Positions 24,916 through 32,835 of a DNA stretch of 64,000 bases are shown here, one piece after another. Source of the stretch: Cryobacterium adonitolivorans (GTDB taxonomy: Bacteria > Actinomycetota > Actinomycetes > Actinomycetales > Microbacteriaceae); contig NZ_SOFL01000008.1 in the NCBI RefSeq assembly GCF_004402695.1, forward strand, positions 215,059 through 279,058, given 5' to 3'. Numbering within the stretch: the stretch's first letter is position 1; each line of letters starts with the position of its first letter. A model generated the notes under the pieces. The model was not told the origin of the DNA and ran no database searches. It saw only the letters and a program-made list of their open reading frames with translations. A program made the position numbers and the translations under genes.

Positions 24916-25773
24916 ATGGAATACCCCAGCATGAGAATCGCCCTCACCGGCGGCAGCGGCAAGCTCGGCATAACCGTACTCGAGCGGCTCCGCGCCGCGG
25001 GCCATCAGGTGATCAACTTCGACCTGGCCGGCAGCCGCGGAGCGGGCTTCGTGCGCATCGATCTCACCGACTACGGACAGGTGGTCGACGCCTTCGCCGG
25101 TGTCAACGACCAGGTGGACGGCTTCGACGCCGTGGTGCACCTGGGCGCGATCCCCGCGCCGGGTCTGGCGCCCGATGTCGCCACCTTCCACAACAACATG
25201 CTCTCCAGCTACAACGTGTTCCAGGCCGCCCGCCGCAACGGCATCAAGCGCATCGTCTACGCGTCGAGCGAGACCGTGCTCGGCCTGCCATTCGACATTG
25301 ACCCGCCCTACATCCCGGTCGACGAGGAGTACCCGGCCCGGCCGGAGAGCACCTATTCGCTGGTGAAACACCTCGAGGAACAGATGGCCATCGAGCTGGT
25401 GCGCTGGGACCCCGAGCTGTCGATCACGGCGCTGCGGTTCTCCAACGTGATGGACCCGGAGGACTACGCGAGGTTCGACGGGTTCCAGGCGGATGCGACG
25501 CTGCGCAAGTGGAACCTCTGGGGCTACATCGACGGCCGTGACGGCGCCCAGGCCGTGCTCAAGGCGCTGCAGACCGCGCCGCCCGGCTTCGAGCGCTTCA
25601 TCATCGCCGCCGCCGACACCGTGATGCGCCGGCCGAGCGCCGAGCTGGCCGCCGAGGTCTTCCCGAACGTAGAGCTCCGCGAGGTCAACGGGACCGACAC
25701 GTTGCTCTCCATCGACAAGGCCCGCCGCCTGCTGGGCTACTCCCCCGAGCACTCCTGGTCAGACCCCCGCTAG
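24916..25773 (+). CDS. NAD(P)-dependent sugar epimerase/dehydratase family protein
   Basis: This is an extended SDR fold. The cofactor motif is TGGSGKLG (residues ~11-18), followed by FDLAGSRGAGFVRIDLTDYG, VVHLGAIPAP and the YASSETVLG strand. The catalytic Ser/Tyr-x-x-x-Lys set appears as SSE and YSLVK. It resembles the UDP-glucose 4-epimerase-like and uronate-dehydrogenase-like groups but is short, at 285 aa. Its shared operator with xylA suggests a role in pentose or hexuronate use (inference). The ribosome site AAGGAAG precedes the ATG. Confidence 0.85.
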   Translation: MEYPSMRIALTGGSGKLGITVLERLRAAGHQVINFDLAGSRGAGFVRIDLTDYGQVVDAFAGVNDQVDGFDAVVHLGAIPAPGLAPDVATFHNNMLSSYNVFQAARRNGIKRIVYASSETVLGLPFDIDPPYIPVDEEYPARPESTYSLVKHLEEQMAIELVRWDPELSITALRFSNVMDPEDYARFDGFQADATLRKWNLWGYIDGRDGAQAVLKALQTAPPGFERFIIAAADTVMRRPSAELAAEVFPNVELREVNGTDTLLSIDKARRLLGYSPEHSWSDPR

Positions 25774-25778
25774 ACTCC

Positions 25779-25844
25779 CCCGCGAGCCGTGAGAAAAGCC
25801 CCGATAAACTCGCGTTTTCGGTGCTTAACTCACAGTTCGCGGGA
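25779..25844. repeat. family C palindromic element, copy 1
   Basis: The ends CCCGCGAGCCGTGAG and CTCACAGTTCGCGGG pair. The inner part contains AAAAGCCCCGATAAACTCGC. Its reverse complement matches copy 2 at 27822-27885 along nearly its whole length. It directly follows the oxidoreductase stop. Confidence 0.8.
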
Positions 25845-26305
25845 TGCTTAGGGGAGGCTGCATCAGCGACCACACCTGGCAGCCGCGCAGGTCCACTCCA
25901 CGGGCCATCGCCCGGTGCACGTTGGTGAAGTGCCGGCGCAGGTAGTCGGTGCGCTCCACGTCGTGCACCCGGGGCCGTCCTCCGTCTCCAGCCCATCTCG
26001 GTGTACGGGCCGGGCTGGGCGAAAAACTCCACCCGGTCGGCGCCGGGCCAGGGTGAGCCGCCGACGGCCCTTGTGGCCGTCGGCGTTCTGGCGGGACGTC
26101 TCGCCGTCCCACAGCCGCACCAGGGTGCTGGAGTAATAGTCGACCCCGAGCAAGCGGCTGGTGGATGATCTCGGTGTCGCCGGGCAGAACGACGCCCAGT
26201 CGGTCACGTCTTTGGTGTCTTCGAGGAGGTCGGCCGGGGAGGCACCGGTGAGCAGCGGGCCCAGGAACACCCGGTTGTGGTTTGTGGTCATTGACGACAA
26301 ATCCC
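25845..26305 (-). pseudogene. GH1 beta-glucosidase remnant
   Basis: The frame opening MTTNHNRVFLGPLLTGASPA, continuing DLLEDTKDVTDW, then DYYSSTLVRLWDG, is the mid-to-late part of a family 1 glycosidase. It is followed in other frames by FFAQPGPYTEMGW and VHDVERTDYLRRHFTNVHRA, then GVDLRGCQVWSLM, the end region. The segment with the catalytic nucleophile (ITENG) is missing between them, and the N-terminal ~250 residues and C-terminus are gone. Several frameshifts are needed to join the parts. Palindromic elements of families C and B flank the remnant on its two sides. Confidence 0.82.
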
Positions 26306-26311
26306 AGATCA

Positions 26312-26383
26312 GCGAGTTGCCCACCTGCGGACGAGTTGCCCCGCCGCGCCGGGGCAACTCGTCCGGAACCGGGCAACTCGCGG
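26312..26383. repeat. family B nested palindrome, copy 1
   Basis: The outer arms CGAGTTGCCC/GGGCAACTCG enclose inner arms ACGAGTTGCCCC/GGGGCAACTCGT, each with GC-rich spacers. A second copy with the same nested design lies at 51557-51627. It borders the GH1 remnant, upstream of xylA. Confidence 0.82.
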
Positions 26384-26513
26384 GGCTAGCGGCGGGGAGC
26401 GCGGCCGCGCATGAAGCCGGCCGGGTAGATATGGTGGTTGGGCGAATATGTTGTGGCCGGGGGTTTTCCTCTGGGTTGCGCCGGTGACTGTACGGATCGG
26501 CTCGGCGTGTGTA

Positions 26514-26538
26514 ATATGTTGGTAATTGCAACAAATCG
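26514..26538 (+). promoter_or_regulatory. candidate XylR operator before xylA
   Basis: ATATGTTG, seven bases, then CAACAAATCG. It is a near-perfect inverted repeat 29 bases upstream of the xylA start and the best of the three matching sites. A half-site (GAATATGTTG) also occurs near 26443. Confidence 0.7.
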
Positions 26539-26566
26539 CCAATGAAGTTGAATCGGAGCTCCGTTC

Positions 26567-27757
26567 ATGTCACTCACCCCCACCCCCGCCGACAAGTTCT
26601 CCTTCGGCCTGTGGACCATCGGCTACAACGGGGCTGACCCGTTCGGCGGGCCGACCCGCCCGCACCTGGACACCGTCGAGGCCGTGACCCGCCTGGCCGA
26701 GCTCGGCGCATACGGCCTCACCTTCCACGACGACGACCTCTTCGCCTTCGGCTCCACGGATGCCGCCCGCCAGAAGGAGATCGACCGCCTCAAGCAGGTC
26801 CTCGCCGACACCGGCGTGATCGTGCCGATGGTCACCACCAACCTCTTCAGCGCCCCGGTCTTCAAGGACGGCGGTTTCACCTCCAACGACCGTGCCGTGC
26901 GCCGGTTCGCCCTGCGCAAGGTCATGCGCAACGTCGACCTCGCCGCGGAGCTCGGAGCCAAGACCTTCGTGATGTGGGGCGGACGCGAGGGCGCGGAGTA
27001 CGACGCCGCCAAGGACATCCGCGCGGCCCTCGACCGCTACCGCGAGGCCGTCAACCTGCTCGGCGACTACGTCACCGACAAGGGTTACGACATCCGTTTC
27101 GCCATCGAGCCCAAGCCCAACGAACCGCGCGGCGACATCCTGCTGCCCACCGTCGGCCACGCCATGGCGTTCATCACCACCCTCGAGCGCCCCGAACTCG
27201 TCGGCGTGAACCCCGAGGTCGGCCACGAGCAGATGGCCGGGCTGAACTTCACCGCAGGCATCGCCCAGGCGCTCTACCAGGGCAAGCTGTTCCACATCGA
27301 CCTCAACGGCCAGCGCGGCATCAAGTACGACCAGGACCTGGTCTTCGGCCACGGCGACCTGCAGAACGCGTTCTCGTTGGTGGACTTGCTCGAAAACGGC
27401 GGCCCGAACGGTGGCCCGTCCTACGACGGCCCGCGCCACTTCGACTACAAGCCGAGCCGCACCGAGGACATCACCGGCGTCTGGGACTCCGCGGCCGCGA
27501 ACATGCGCACCTACCTGCTGCTCAAGGAGCGTGCCGCGGCCTTCCGCGCCGACCCCGAGGTGCAGGAGCAGCTGGCCGCGTCCCGCGTGCCGGAACTGTC
27601 GCAGACGACTCTGGCCGCCGGCGAGAGCTACGACGACTTCCTCGCCGACACCAGCGCCTACGAGGACTTCGCCCCCGAGGAATACTTCGGCGGCAAGGGC
27701 TTCGGCTTCGTGCGCTTGCAGCAGCTGGCCCTCGAGCACCTGCTCGGCGCCCGCTGA
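26567..27757 (+). CDS. xylA: xylose isomerase
   Basis: XylA converts D-xylose to D-xylulose (and glucose to fructose). This is the class I actinobacterial form, 396 aa, near Streptomyces and Arthrobacter enzymes in layout. The active-site His lies in [11 protein letters not shown]. Metal ligands are visible in [24 protein letters not shown] and [17 protein letters not shown], and the VMWGGREG segment is intact. The CGGAGC ribosome site and operator lie upstream, and a ten-bp-stem terminator follows. It works with xylB at 31.4 kb, to which the ROK regulator also seems to connect. Confidence 0.97.
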   Translation: MSLTPTPADKFSFGLWTIGYNGADPFGGPTRPHLDTVEAVTRLAELGAYGLTFHDDDLFAFGSTDAARQKEIDRLKQVLADTGVIVPMVTTNLFSAPVFKDGGFTSNDRAVRRFALRKVMRNVDLAAELGAKTFVMWGGREGAEYDAAKDIRAALDRYREAVNLLGDYVTDKGYDIRFAIEPKPNEPRGDILLPTVGHAMAFITTLERPELVGVNPEVGHEQMAGLNFTAGIAQALYQGKLFHIDLNGQRGIKYDQDLVFGHGDLQNAFSLVDLLENGGPNGGPSYDGPRHFDYKPSRTEDITGVWDSAAANMRTYLLLKERAAAFRADPEVQEQLAASRVPELSQTTLAAGESYDDFLADTSAYEDFAPEEYFGGKGFGFVRLQQLALEHLLGAR

Positions 27758-27780
27758 CCCGCAGAACCCCGCTGTACCGC

Positions 27781-27804
27781 CCCGGCCAGGTCTTCCTGGC
27801 CGGG
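27781..27804 (+). terminator. xylA terminator hairpin
   Basis: CCCGGCCAGG and CCTGGCCGGG pair perfectly around a four-base TCTT loop, 24 bases after the xylA stop. There is no long T-run. Confidence 0.65.
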
Positions 27805-27821
27805 TCTCCCGCTCACCCCCT

Positions 27822-27885
27822 CCGCGAGCTGTGAGCTAAGCACCTTCCCGCGCGAGTTTTGAGTGCTTTTCTCTCAGCTCGCGAG
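27822..27885. repeat. family C palindromic element, copy 2
   Basis: Begins CGCGAGCTGTGAGCTAAGCA and ends TTTCTCTCAGCTCGCGAG. It is the inverted counterpart of copy 1 at 25779-25844. The two bracket the GH1 remnant and xylA. Confidence 0.8.
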
Positions 27886-27957
27886 TCGGGTGACGGCGGA
27901 GGAGGGCGCTGGTAGCCTGACGCGCAACAGGGGCAGCGGCAAGCGAACGGGGCAGGC

Positions 27958-28827
27958 ATGCGGCGCGCGGCAAGGATGGCAATGCGGCTTCGGCTGCCAA
28001 TGGTGGTGATGCTCTGCGGGCTGGCTCTCACGCTGTCCGGATGCGCGGGCGCCCCGGGCGCGCCGCCGGTGGGACCGGGAACGACCGCCGACTCGACCTC
28101 GATCGGACTGGTGAACCTGTGGCGGGTCTCGGGCGTTGCCGAGGAGGAGGCCGACACCTGGCTGCGGCTGGACGTGCCGCATTTCGAGGTGTTGCGGGAC
28201 TGCGGCATGATCATGGGCGAGTGGCGGGCGACCGACACCCTATTCCTGGCCTCCGTCAACGGCGCCAGCGGCGCATGTGGCGCCAATGGGACCATTCCAG
28301 AGGTGGCCTGGCTCGAATCGGTGACCGGGTATCAACCAACCGATGCCGGCTGGGAACTCGTCGACGCGGTCGGCACAGTGGTCGCGAGCCTGACGGTCGA
28401 CGGCGAGCCTGACCCGATCCCGTCAGCGGTGGACTCCTTCACCGAGCCACCCCCGATCACGGATGCGGTGCGCGCGGCCCTCCGCAGGCCGGTCGCCGTG
28501 CCAGATGGGTCCACCCCGGCCACGACCGACGAGCTGACCGGGCGGTGGGTGCCGCCCTCCTTCGACGGCTACACCGAGCCGCACCTGCTCTTCGAAGCGG
28601 ATGGCTCGTGGACCGGATCCGACGGCTGCAACGGAAACCAGGGGCGGTGGACGACCGACGGCGCCGGAGCCCTCCTCGCCACTGCCGGCTTGTCAACCGC
28701 AATGGGCTGCGAAGGAGTCCTCGTGCCATCGTGGGTGGCCCAGGCCAGGCTGGCCGTCATCGACGACAACCAGTTGCGACTGCTGGACGCGGACGGCGTC
28801 GAATTGGGCCTGCTCGAGCGGGGCTGA
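27958..28827 (+). CDS. secreted lipoprotein with META-like domain
   Basis: The first ~33 residues are a lipoprotein signal (MRRAARMAMRLRLPMVVMLC..., then LTLSGC with Cys as lipidation site). The C-terminal ~100 residues have the META/HslJ-type pattern: LTGRWV, LLFEADGSWTGSDGCNG, QGRWTTDGAGALL and TAMGCEGV. This fold is found in HslJ and in many small actinobacterial lipoproteins; a molecular function is not known. The middle region has no recognised domain. It is anchored at the outer membrane face and is unlinked to its neighbours. Confidence 0.82.
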   Translation: MRRAARMAMRLRLPMVVMLCGLALTLSGCAGAPGAPPVGPGTTADSTSIGLVNLWRVSGVAEEEADTWLRLDVPHFEVLRDCGMIMGEWRATDTLFLASVNGASGACGANGTIPEVAWLESVTGYQPTDAGWELVDAVGTVVASLTVDGEPDPIPSAVDSFTEPPPITDAVRAALRRPVAVPDGSTPATTDELTGRWVPPSFDGYTEPHLLFEADGSWTGSDGCNGNQGRWTTDGAGALLATAGLSTAMGCEGVLVPSWVAQARLAVIDDNQLRLLDADGVELGLLERG

Positions 28828-28852
28828 CAACCGCCAGCGGCTCGCAGCCGGC

Positions 28853-29739
28853 TCAGCAGGGCACCCAACAAGAGCGGCGCTCAGGCGGCGTCGATCCCCT
28901 TCCGGGCGGCGGGGCGACGGAATCCAGTTCGGCCCAGACCGCGTCCGGCACGTCGATCGAGGCGTGGGCGACCGCCTCGTCGAAGCGCTCACGAGTGCGC
29001 ACGCCCACCACGGTCGTGTCCACGAGCGGATGCCGCAGGCTGAATTGCAACGCGAGCGCGGCCAGCAGGATGCCGGCCTCGGCCGCGATCAGGGTTGCGG
29101 CCTCCACGGCGGCCCGGGTCTCCGGCCGGATCGGGCCGTAGGCGTAGGTACCGGCGAACCGGGGGTCGCCGGTGAGGATTCCGGCGCCGAATGGGGCGGC
29201 GTTCTCGACGATCATTCCCCGCTCCCTGGCCGCCTGGTACAGGCCCAGCGCCGAGCGGTCCACCAGTGTGAAGCGGTTGTGGTTGATCAGGACGTCGAAG
29301 ATGTCGGTGTCAACAAAGCGACGCATCATCGCGACCGGTCCGCCGGAGATACCGATGCAACGGGCCACACCACGATCCCGCATCGCCACGAGCGCATCCA
29401 CGGCACCGCCCGGCTGCATGACGCTCTCGAAGCCGACGTTCTCGGGGTCGTGCAGAAACAGGACGTCGACGGAATCCAGGCCCAGGCGGTCAAGCGACTG
29501 CCGCAGGGATCGTTGCCGCCCAGCGCCCGGCCGATGACCTCCTCGGAGTGCGAATCGCCGTAGATGTTGGAGGAGTCGATGACGTTCGTGCTGAGCCGGC
29601 CGGCCGCGAAGTCTGCGGCCAGGGCATCCGTGGCGCTGTTCTCGGCGGCACTCCGCGGCGACCAGCCCGAGGTGCCGAGGGCGAGGGGAGAAAACAGAAG
29701 CGCCTGCGGGCCAGTGGGCCGGGGATCAAGGGAGACCAT
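28853..29739 (-). pseudogene. frameshifted aldo/keto reductase
   Basis: The gene starts ATG 29739 with LFSPLALGTSGW and NVIDSSNIYGDSHSEEVIGR (catalytic Asp/Tyr region). After ALGGNDP a frame change and apparent deletion of ~25 codons follow. This removes the strand carrying the active-site Lys. The second frame then reads LRQSLDRLGLDSVDVLFLHD (with the active-site His region), GVARCIGISG, and QFSLRHPLVDTTVVGVRT. The combined 887 bases correspond to ~295 codons against ~320 for intact members of this D-threo-aldose dehydrogenase-like group. A sequencing error could explain the frameshift but not the missing block. Confidence 0.82.
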
Positions 29740-29982
29740 GAGGCGAGGCTAATCCGATCCGCCGGCATCCGGCCAGCCCGTCGGTACGCCGCGGGCAATA
29801 GCATCGCCCACGTGTGCAACGATTTCGACAGGAGGGCGTGCAGCAGGCATGCAGTACCGTGGCGAGAACTGGGCGTTCGACGCCACGCGGGTGCCCTGGC
29901 TCGAGTCAGTTGTGGTCGGGCGGGCCAGGACTGGTGCCTCCTCTTCCCGCCGTTTCGTCGCTGAGAACAGAGGATCGATCCA

Positions 29983-31131
29983 ATGAAATTCGTTCTGGCC
30001 CCCGACTCGTTCAAGGAATCGATGACCGCGACCGAGGCCGTCGCCGCCATGAAACGCGGTGTGCTGTCGGTGTTTCCCGACGCCGACTGCGTGGGCGCAC
30101 CCATGGCCGACGGCGGGGAAGGCACCACTGAGGTCCTCGCCGACGCCCTGGGCGGTGTGGTCCTCACCGCCCCGGTGCACGATGCCCTCGGACGCCCCGT
30201 TCAGGCCCGGTACGGCTATGTCGACTCGCAGCACCTCGCGATCATCGAAATCGCTGCCGCGGCCGGGATCGACTTGGTCGCCGTCGCGGACCGGGACCCG
30301 AAGGCCGCCAGCTCCTACGGCGTCGGCGAGTTGATCGGCCACGCACTGGACCACGGTGCGACGCGCTTCATCGTGGGTCTGGGCGGCTCGGTGACGAACG
30401 ACGGCGGCGCCGGGATGCTCGAGGCCCTCGGCGCCCGCCTCCTGGATGATGCCGGTGCGGACCTTCCTCGCGGTGGTGCGGCATTGGCGCGGCTGCACCG
30501 GATCGACCTGGCCGCATTCGACCCGCGCCTGGCCGGCACCACGGTCCAGATCGCCAGCGACGTGACGAATCCGCTGCTGGGTGCCACCGGCGCCAGCGCC
30601 GTCTTCGGGCCGCAAAAGGGCGCCGATCCCGCCACGGTCCGTCGGCTCGACGCCGCCCTGAGCGTTTATGCCGCCGTGGTCGCCGCCCTGACCGGCACGG
30701 ATGTCGCCGTTGTCCCCGGCGCCGGCGCCGCCGGCGGACTCGGGGCCGCCTTTCTCGCCTTCTTCCCTGCCTACATGCGCCGCGGTGTTGATGTCGTCAT
30801 GGATGCCGTGCGCCTGGCCGACCGGATGGCCGGCGCCGATTTCGTCTTCACCGGCGAGGGCAGCATCGATTCCCAGACCCTCAATGGGAAAACGCCACTG
30901 GGCGTCGCCGAGGTCGCAGCGGTCCACGGCGTCCCGGTCATCGCTTTCGCGGGCCGGATCGGTTCCGGCGCGGAGGCGCTCTACGACCACGGCTTCGTCG
31001 CTCTGGTGCCCATCGTGCAGGGAGTCTCAGACCTGCCCAGCGCCCTCGTCGATGGCGCGGCCAATCTTGAGCGCGCGGTAGCCACCACCTGCCGGCTGCT
31101 CGGGATGCCGCGGGGGCCCGCGACCGTTTGA
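29983..31131 (+). CDS. glycerate kinase (GK-I family)
   Basis: Phosphorylates D-glycerate to 2- or 3-phosphoglycerate. The family signatures are intact: KFVLAPDSFKESMTA at the N-terminus, PMADGGEGTTEVLADALGG, IVGLGGSVTNDGGAGMLEALGARLLD, GPQKGA, PGAGAAGGLGAAFLAFF and FTGEGSIDSQTLNGKTP. The length of 382 aa is standard. It is cotranscribable with xylB, but a family A repeat and ~220 bases lie between. A link to glyoxylate or hexarate degradation cannot be shown from the neighbours. Confidence 0.94.
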   Translation: MKFVLAPDSFKESMTATEAVAAMKRGVLSVFPDADCVGAPMADGGEGTTEVLADALGGVVLTAPVHDALGRPVQARYGYVDSQHLAIIEIAAAAGIDLVAVADRDPKAASSYGVGELIGHALDHGATRFIVGLGGSVTNDGGAGMLEALGARLLDDAGADLPRGGAALARLHRIDLAAFDPRLAGTTVQIASDVTNPLLGATGASAVFGPQKGADPATVRRLDAALSVYAAVVAALTGTDVAVVPGAGAAGGLGAAFLAFFPAYMRRGVDVVMDAVRLADRMAGADFVFTGEGSIDSQTLNGKTPLGVAEVAAVHGVPVIAFAGRIGSGAEALYDHGFVALVPIVQGVSDLPSALVDGAANLERAVATTCRLLGMPRGPATV

Positions 31132-31149
31132 ACATCCCCGCCGGACCGA

Positions 31150-31174
31150 ATATGTTTATACCCAGAACATTTTA
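31150..31174 (+). promoter_or_regulatory. candidate XylR site upstream of xylB
   Basis: ATATGTTT, seven bases, GAACATTTTA. It is a weaker match to the xylA and oxidoreductase sites, with the inner bases conserved. It lies ~180 bases before xylB, just beyond the glycerate kinase stop. Confidence 0.45.
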
Positions 31175-31227
31175 TGTGTGAACCACCCCGGGCCGCCGGC
31201 GAGGATGCCGCCGACCCGCGGGTGGTG

Positions 31228-31319
31228 GCATAACTCCTGCAATTCTTGTGCCCGTCCACACACAGCCCCGGAAGTTCGGGGCCGACCTCGGACCGGGTCG
31301 ACAATTGCCGGAGTTATGC
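31228..31319. repeat. family A palindromic element, copy 2 (92 bp)
   Basis: GCATAACTCCTGCAATT at one end and AATTGCCGGAGTTATGC at the other. Flanking GGTGGTG and CCACCACC extend the pairing. It lies in the xylB leader region, between the candidate operator and the xylB ribosome site. Confidence 0.82.
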
Positions 31320-31354
31320 CCACCACCGCGGATTTTTAAGGTTTGGAGGGCGTC

Positions 31355-32770
31355 ATGGCGCTGGTTGCCGGAGTCGACTCGTCGACACAGAGTTGCAAGG
31401 TTGTTGTGCGGGATGCCGACACCGGGGCGTTCGTTCGCTCCGGCAAGGCCGGTCACCCCGCGGGCACCGAAGTCGATCCGGCCGCCTGGTGGGATGCCCT
31501 CCTGGCCGCGATCCAGGCCGCCGGCGGGCTCGACGACGTTGCCGCCGTGTCGGTGGCCGCGCAGCAGCACGGCATGGTGGTGCTCGATGAAGACGGCCGC
31601 GTCATCCGCCCGGCCCTGCTCTGGAACGACACCCGCAGCGCACAGGCCGCCGCCGACCTGACCAACGAGGTCGGCGCCGCGGAGTACGCCCGCCGCGCCG
31701 GCCTGGTGCCGGTGGCCTCGTTCACCGTCACCAAGCTGCGCTGGCTGCGGGATGCCGAACCGGCCAACGCCACCAGGGTCGCCGCCGTCGCCCTCCCGCA
31801 CGACTGGCTCAGCTGGCGGCTGCGCGGCTACGGTCCGGCCGGCGAGAGCGAGCTCGGTCCGGACCTGACCGCACTGACCACCGATCGCTCGGATGCCAGC
31901 GGCACCGGCTACTTCTCTGCCGCCCACGATGAATACGACCGTGAGCTGCTCGTGCGCGGGCTCGGTCACGACGCCGTGCTCCCCCGGGTGCTCGGCCCCG
32001 GCGACACCGCCGGCACCACCGTGGCCCTGCCCGGCGTTCCCGCCGGTCTCATCGTGGGAGTGGGCGCCGGCGACAACGCCGGCGCCGCCATGGGCCTGGG
32101 AGCCGCGGCCGGCGACGTGATCGTGTCGATCGGCACCAGCGGCACGGTCTTCGCCGTCACCGCGGTGCCCAGCGAGGATGCCTCCGGCGCCGTCGCCGGG
32201 TTCGCCGACGCCAGCGGGCTGCACCTGCCGCTGATCGCCACCCTCAACGCCGCCCGCATCCTGGACTCGATCGCCGGCCTGCTCGGCGTCGACCACAACG
32301 AACTGGGCCGGCTCGCGCTGGAGGCCGAGCCCGGCGCCCAGGGCCTGGTGTTGCAGCCGTACTTCGAGGGCGAGCGCACACCCAACCTGCCCGACGCCAC
32401 GGCATCCCTCTTTGGGATGACCCTCGCCTCGACCACCCGGTCGAACCTGGCCAGGGCCGCCATCGAGGGGCTGCTCTGCGGACTCGCCGACGGTTTGGAC
32501 GCCGTGCGGGCGCAGGGAGTCAGCGTCGAACGCATCCTGCTGATCGGCGGAGCGGCTCAGAACCCGGCGGTGCAGTTCATCGCCGCCCAGGTTTTCGATG
32601 CACCGGTGGCTGTGCCCACCCCGGGCGAGTATGTGGCCGATGGCGGTGCCGCCCAGGCGGCCTGGTCGCTCACGGGCACCCGCCCGGCCTGGGCGGTGGC
32701 CGTCGAGGCGCACCCCACCCCGGACTTCCGCCCCGTCATCCGCGCCCAGTACGCCGCGCACCGCGCCTGA
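31355..32770 (+). CDS. xylB: xylulokinase
   Basis: XylB phosphorylates D-xylulose to xylulose 5-phosphate, the substrate of transketolase and of the phosphoketolase at 7.8-10.3 kb. It is a FGGY-family kinase: the N-terminal phosphate loop is [15 protein letters not shown], the catalytic region [10 protein letters not shown] follows, and the C-terminal ATPase motifs are [12 protein letters not shown] and [22 protein letters not shown] is a typical substrate segment. The ATG at 31355 follows GGAGGG, so I prefer it to a codon 12 bases earlier. Length is 471 aa. The leader carries a family A repeat. Confidence 0.95.
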   Translation: MALVAGVDSSTQSCKVVVRDADTGAFVRSGKAGHPAGTEVDPAAWWDALLAAIQAAGGLDDVAAVSVAAQQHGMVVLDEDGRVIRPALLWNDTRSAQAAADLTNEVGAAEYARRAGLVPVASFTVTKLRWLRDAEPANATRVAAVALPHDWLSWRLRGYGPAGESELGPDLTALTTDRSDASGTGYFSAAHDEYDRELLVRGLGHDAVLPRVLGPGDTAGTTVALPGVPAGLIVGVGAGDNAGAAMGLGAAAGDVIVSIGTSGTVFAVTAVPSEDASGAVAGFADASGLHLPLIATLNAARILDSIAGLLGVDHNELGRLALEAEPGAQGLVLQPYFEGERTPNLPDATASLFGMTLASTTRSNLARAAIEGLLCGLADGLDAVRAQGVSVERILLIGGAAQNPAVQFIAAQVFDAPVAVPTPGEYVADGGAAQAAWSLTGTRPAWAVAVEAHPTPDFRPVIRAQYAAHRA

Positions 32771-32835
32771 GCGCGGGCTGCGCCATCAGTAAGAACCTGC
32801 GCCGCGAGCGTGCGACGGGCCTCTGAACGCCGAGG

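Noticed and set aside
29740-29982. Possible small gene upstream of glycerate kinase (frame with ENWAFDATRVPWLE)
   Set aside because: The phrase looks protein-like but is short, has no ribosome site and no recognisable partner sequence.
31172-32761. Long minus-strand open frame over xylB
   Set aside because: It is the mirror image of xylB in high-GC codon bias, with a repetitive Gly/Gln/His composition and no family match.
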